Part shown: positions 6,709-7,603 of the stretch, piece after piece
Position numbering within the stretch: the first letter of the stretch is position 1
Layout: each line of letters starts with the position of its first letter
Assembly: GCA_938018045.1 (NCBI GenBank)
Contig: CALIIP010000143.1
Span: forward strand, 1-7,603
Direction: 5' to 3'
Length of the DNA stretch: 7,603 nt
DNA from: an uncultured Flavobacteriaceae bacterium
GTDB lineage: Bacteria > Bacteroidota > Bacteroidia > Flavobacteriales > Flavobacteriaceae
Position numbers and translations under genes: made by a program
The notes under the pieces: generated by a model
Told to the model about the DNA's origin: nothing
Databases searched by the model: none
The model's input: only the letters and a program-made list of their open reading frames with translations

Positions 6709-7603
6709 ATGAAAAATTTAACTAAATATTTATTAGCAATGTGTTTGATATTATTTATATCAACATCATTGTATGCTCAATCTGTACCTCAAGGTATGAA
6801 ATATCAGGCAGTTGCGAGAGACTTAGACGGAACCGTAATTACAGATAAGGTTATTTCTCTTGAAATCACCTTGCAAAGTGAAGAAGGGAAATCTTCTGAA
6901 ATACATTATATAGAAAATCATGATGTGACTACCAATAAATTTGGATTATTTTCACTTGTAATAGGAGAAGGTTTATCAACTGTTGGTAAATTCAATGCTG
7001 TTCCGTGGAGTTCTGATGAAATATGGATGAGTATAGGAATCAAAGAAACTAAGGATTCTAGTTTTACGATTATTAGTAGTACAAAATTATTAGCAGTTCC
7101 CTACGCATTTCATTCTGGAACAGCAAATGAACTAATTAGTTCTAATAATAATCAGCTAGAAAAAAGAAATGGAGTTCCAGCACAAGTATGGTCATTAAAA
7201 GGTAATTCAAAAACAGATTCTAATATTGATAAGTTTGGAACAACTGATGCTGCTGATTTAGTAATGGTTACTAACAATATTGAACGTTTAAGGATTACAG
7301 CAGATGGAGAGATAATAACAGGAGATGGTAAGTTTACTATTGGCGGTAATTTGGAAGTGCAGGGAGATAGTACAACTATAAATAAAGATTTATTTGTAGG
7401 TAGAAATGTAGAATTAAATTATAGTGATGAGTTTACTCCAAGAGGAGAAACCATTAATTATGGAAATTTTACAGTAGAACGAACAAGCTCTACTATATTA
7501 ACCGGATCATTAGATGTTTTTGAAGAAACCACTTTAAAAAACACATTAAACGTTAAAGGAGACGGGACATTTGAAGATGATCTAACTGTTATAGGAGATG
7601 GTA
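6709..7603 (+). CDS. Secreted tail-fibre-like surface protein (3' end missing)
   Basis: The first 298 residues of a protein still open at the right edge. The ATG at 6709 gives a signal peptide ending SLYAQ (residues 1-24). An N-terminal beta domain (about 26-135) starts SVPQGMKYQAVARDLDG and ends TKLLAVPYAFHSG, a module widespread at the N-terminus of Bacteroidota 'tail fiber domain-containing' proteins. A second recognisable motif, WSLKGNSKTDSN, with FGTTDAADLVMVTNN and IERLRITADGEI, spans about 161-202; it resembles segments seen in phage tail-fibre-like and trimeric adhesin-like proteins. From about 213 on, LxV-type repeats begin (see separate entry). The likely role is an extended surface fibre or adhesin, possibly with a C-terminal chaperone/peptidase (S74-type) or T9SS domain beyond the window. 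This is inferred from the family; the C-terminus is needed to decide. It is probably co-transcribed with the T9SS protein. Confidence 0.88.
   Translation, partial: MKNLTKYLLAMCLILFISTSLYAQSVPQGMKYQAVARDLDGTVITDKVISLEITLQSEEGKSSEIHYIENHDVTTNKFGLFSLVIGEGLSTVGKFNAVPWSSDEIWMSIGIKETKDSSFTIISSTKLLAVPYAFHSGTANELISSNNNQLEKRNGVPAQVWSLKGNSKTDSNIDKFGTTDAADLVMVTNNIERLRITADGEIITGDGKFTIGGNLEVQGDSTTINKDLFVGRNVELNYSDEFTPRGETINYGNFTVERTSSTILTGSLDVFEETTLKNTLNVKGDGTFEDDLTVIGDG
7345..7603 (+). repeat. Degenerate 12-14-residue protein repeats (fibre shaft)
   Basis: Within the tail-fibre-like protein, a hydrophobic-x-hydrophobic triplet recurs at residues 215 (LEV), 228 (LFV), 242 (FTP), 254 (FTV), 268 (LDV), 280 (LNV) and 292 (LTV), that is every 12-14 residues. 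It is often followed by a Gly-Asp pair (VQGD, VKGD, VIGD). The DNA itself is not a tandem repeat. The regular spacing fits an elongated beta-structured shaft and continues to the window edge, so the array is longer than seen here. Confidence 0.6.

Noticed and set aside
6709..7603. Prophage tail-fibre gene
   Set aside because: The protein has a signal peptide and the Bacteroidota secreted N-terminal module, follows a T9SS gene, and no phage structural or lysis gene is present, so a cell-surface protein is more likely.

Overview
The window is AT-rich DNA from a member of the Bacteroidota, most likely a marine or environmental Flavobacteriaceae. Three things point there: a short secreted protein with a type IX secretion (T9SS) C-terminal sorting domain, a tail-fibre-like surface protein of a kind common in flavobacteria, and A/T-rich intergenic regions with a possible TAnnTTTG promoter element instead of consistent Shine-Dalgarno sites. 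The genus cannot be fixed from the sequence. No RNA gene, CRISPR array, insertion sequence, integrase or phage structural module is visible.

Positions 1-3230 hold the 3' part of an efflux operon on the + strand. It contains a MacB/FtsX-type ABC permease cut by the left edge, a second full-length permease of the same family, and a membrane-anchored HlyD/MacA-type periplasmic adaptor. The ATPase is not in the window and is presumably upstream; no TolC-like outer-membrane channel is seen. A near-perfect 17-bp hairpin with A and T tracts on its two sides ends this operon and also the convergent gene that follows.

Positions 3242-5241 hold two minus-strand metabolic genes: a Gfo/Idh/MocA-family NAD(P)-dependent oxidoreductase and, downstream of it, a 3-hydroxybutyryl-CoA dehydrogenase. 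The 152-bp gap between them carries an uninterrupted 8-bp tandem repeat (8.75 copies, 4209-4278), the clearest unusual DNA structure in the window. Diverging from the oxidoreductase across only 40 bp is a protein-L-isoaspartate O-methyltransferase gene (pcm) on the + strand.

Positions 5957-6185 are a 229-bp gap without an intact gene. It contains a possible terminator for pcm and, on the minus strand, what looks like a small gene of about 58 codons broken by one frameshift in an A9 tract. Positions 6186-7603 hold a probable two-gene surface unit: a 165-residue T9SS-sorted protein and, 25 bp later, the N-terminal 298 residues of a long secreted tail-fibre-like protein that runs off the right edge. 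These two genes probably act at the cell surface. The rest of the window is ordinary housekeeping and efflux functions; I see no convincing new defence or mobile system here.
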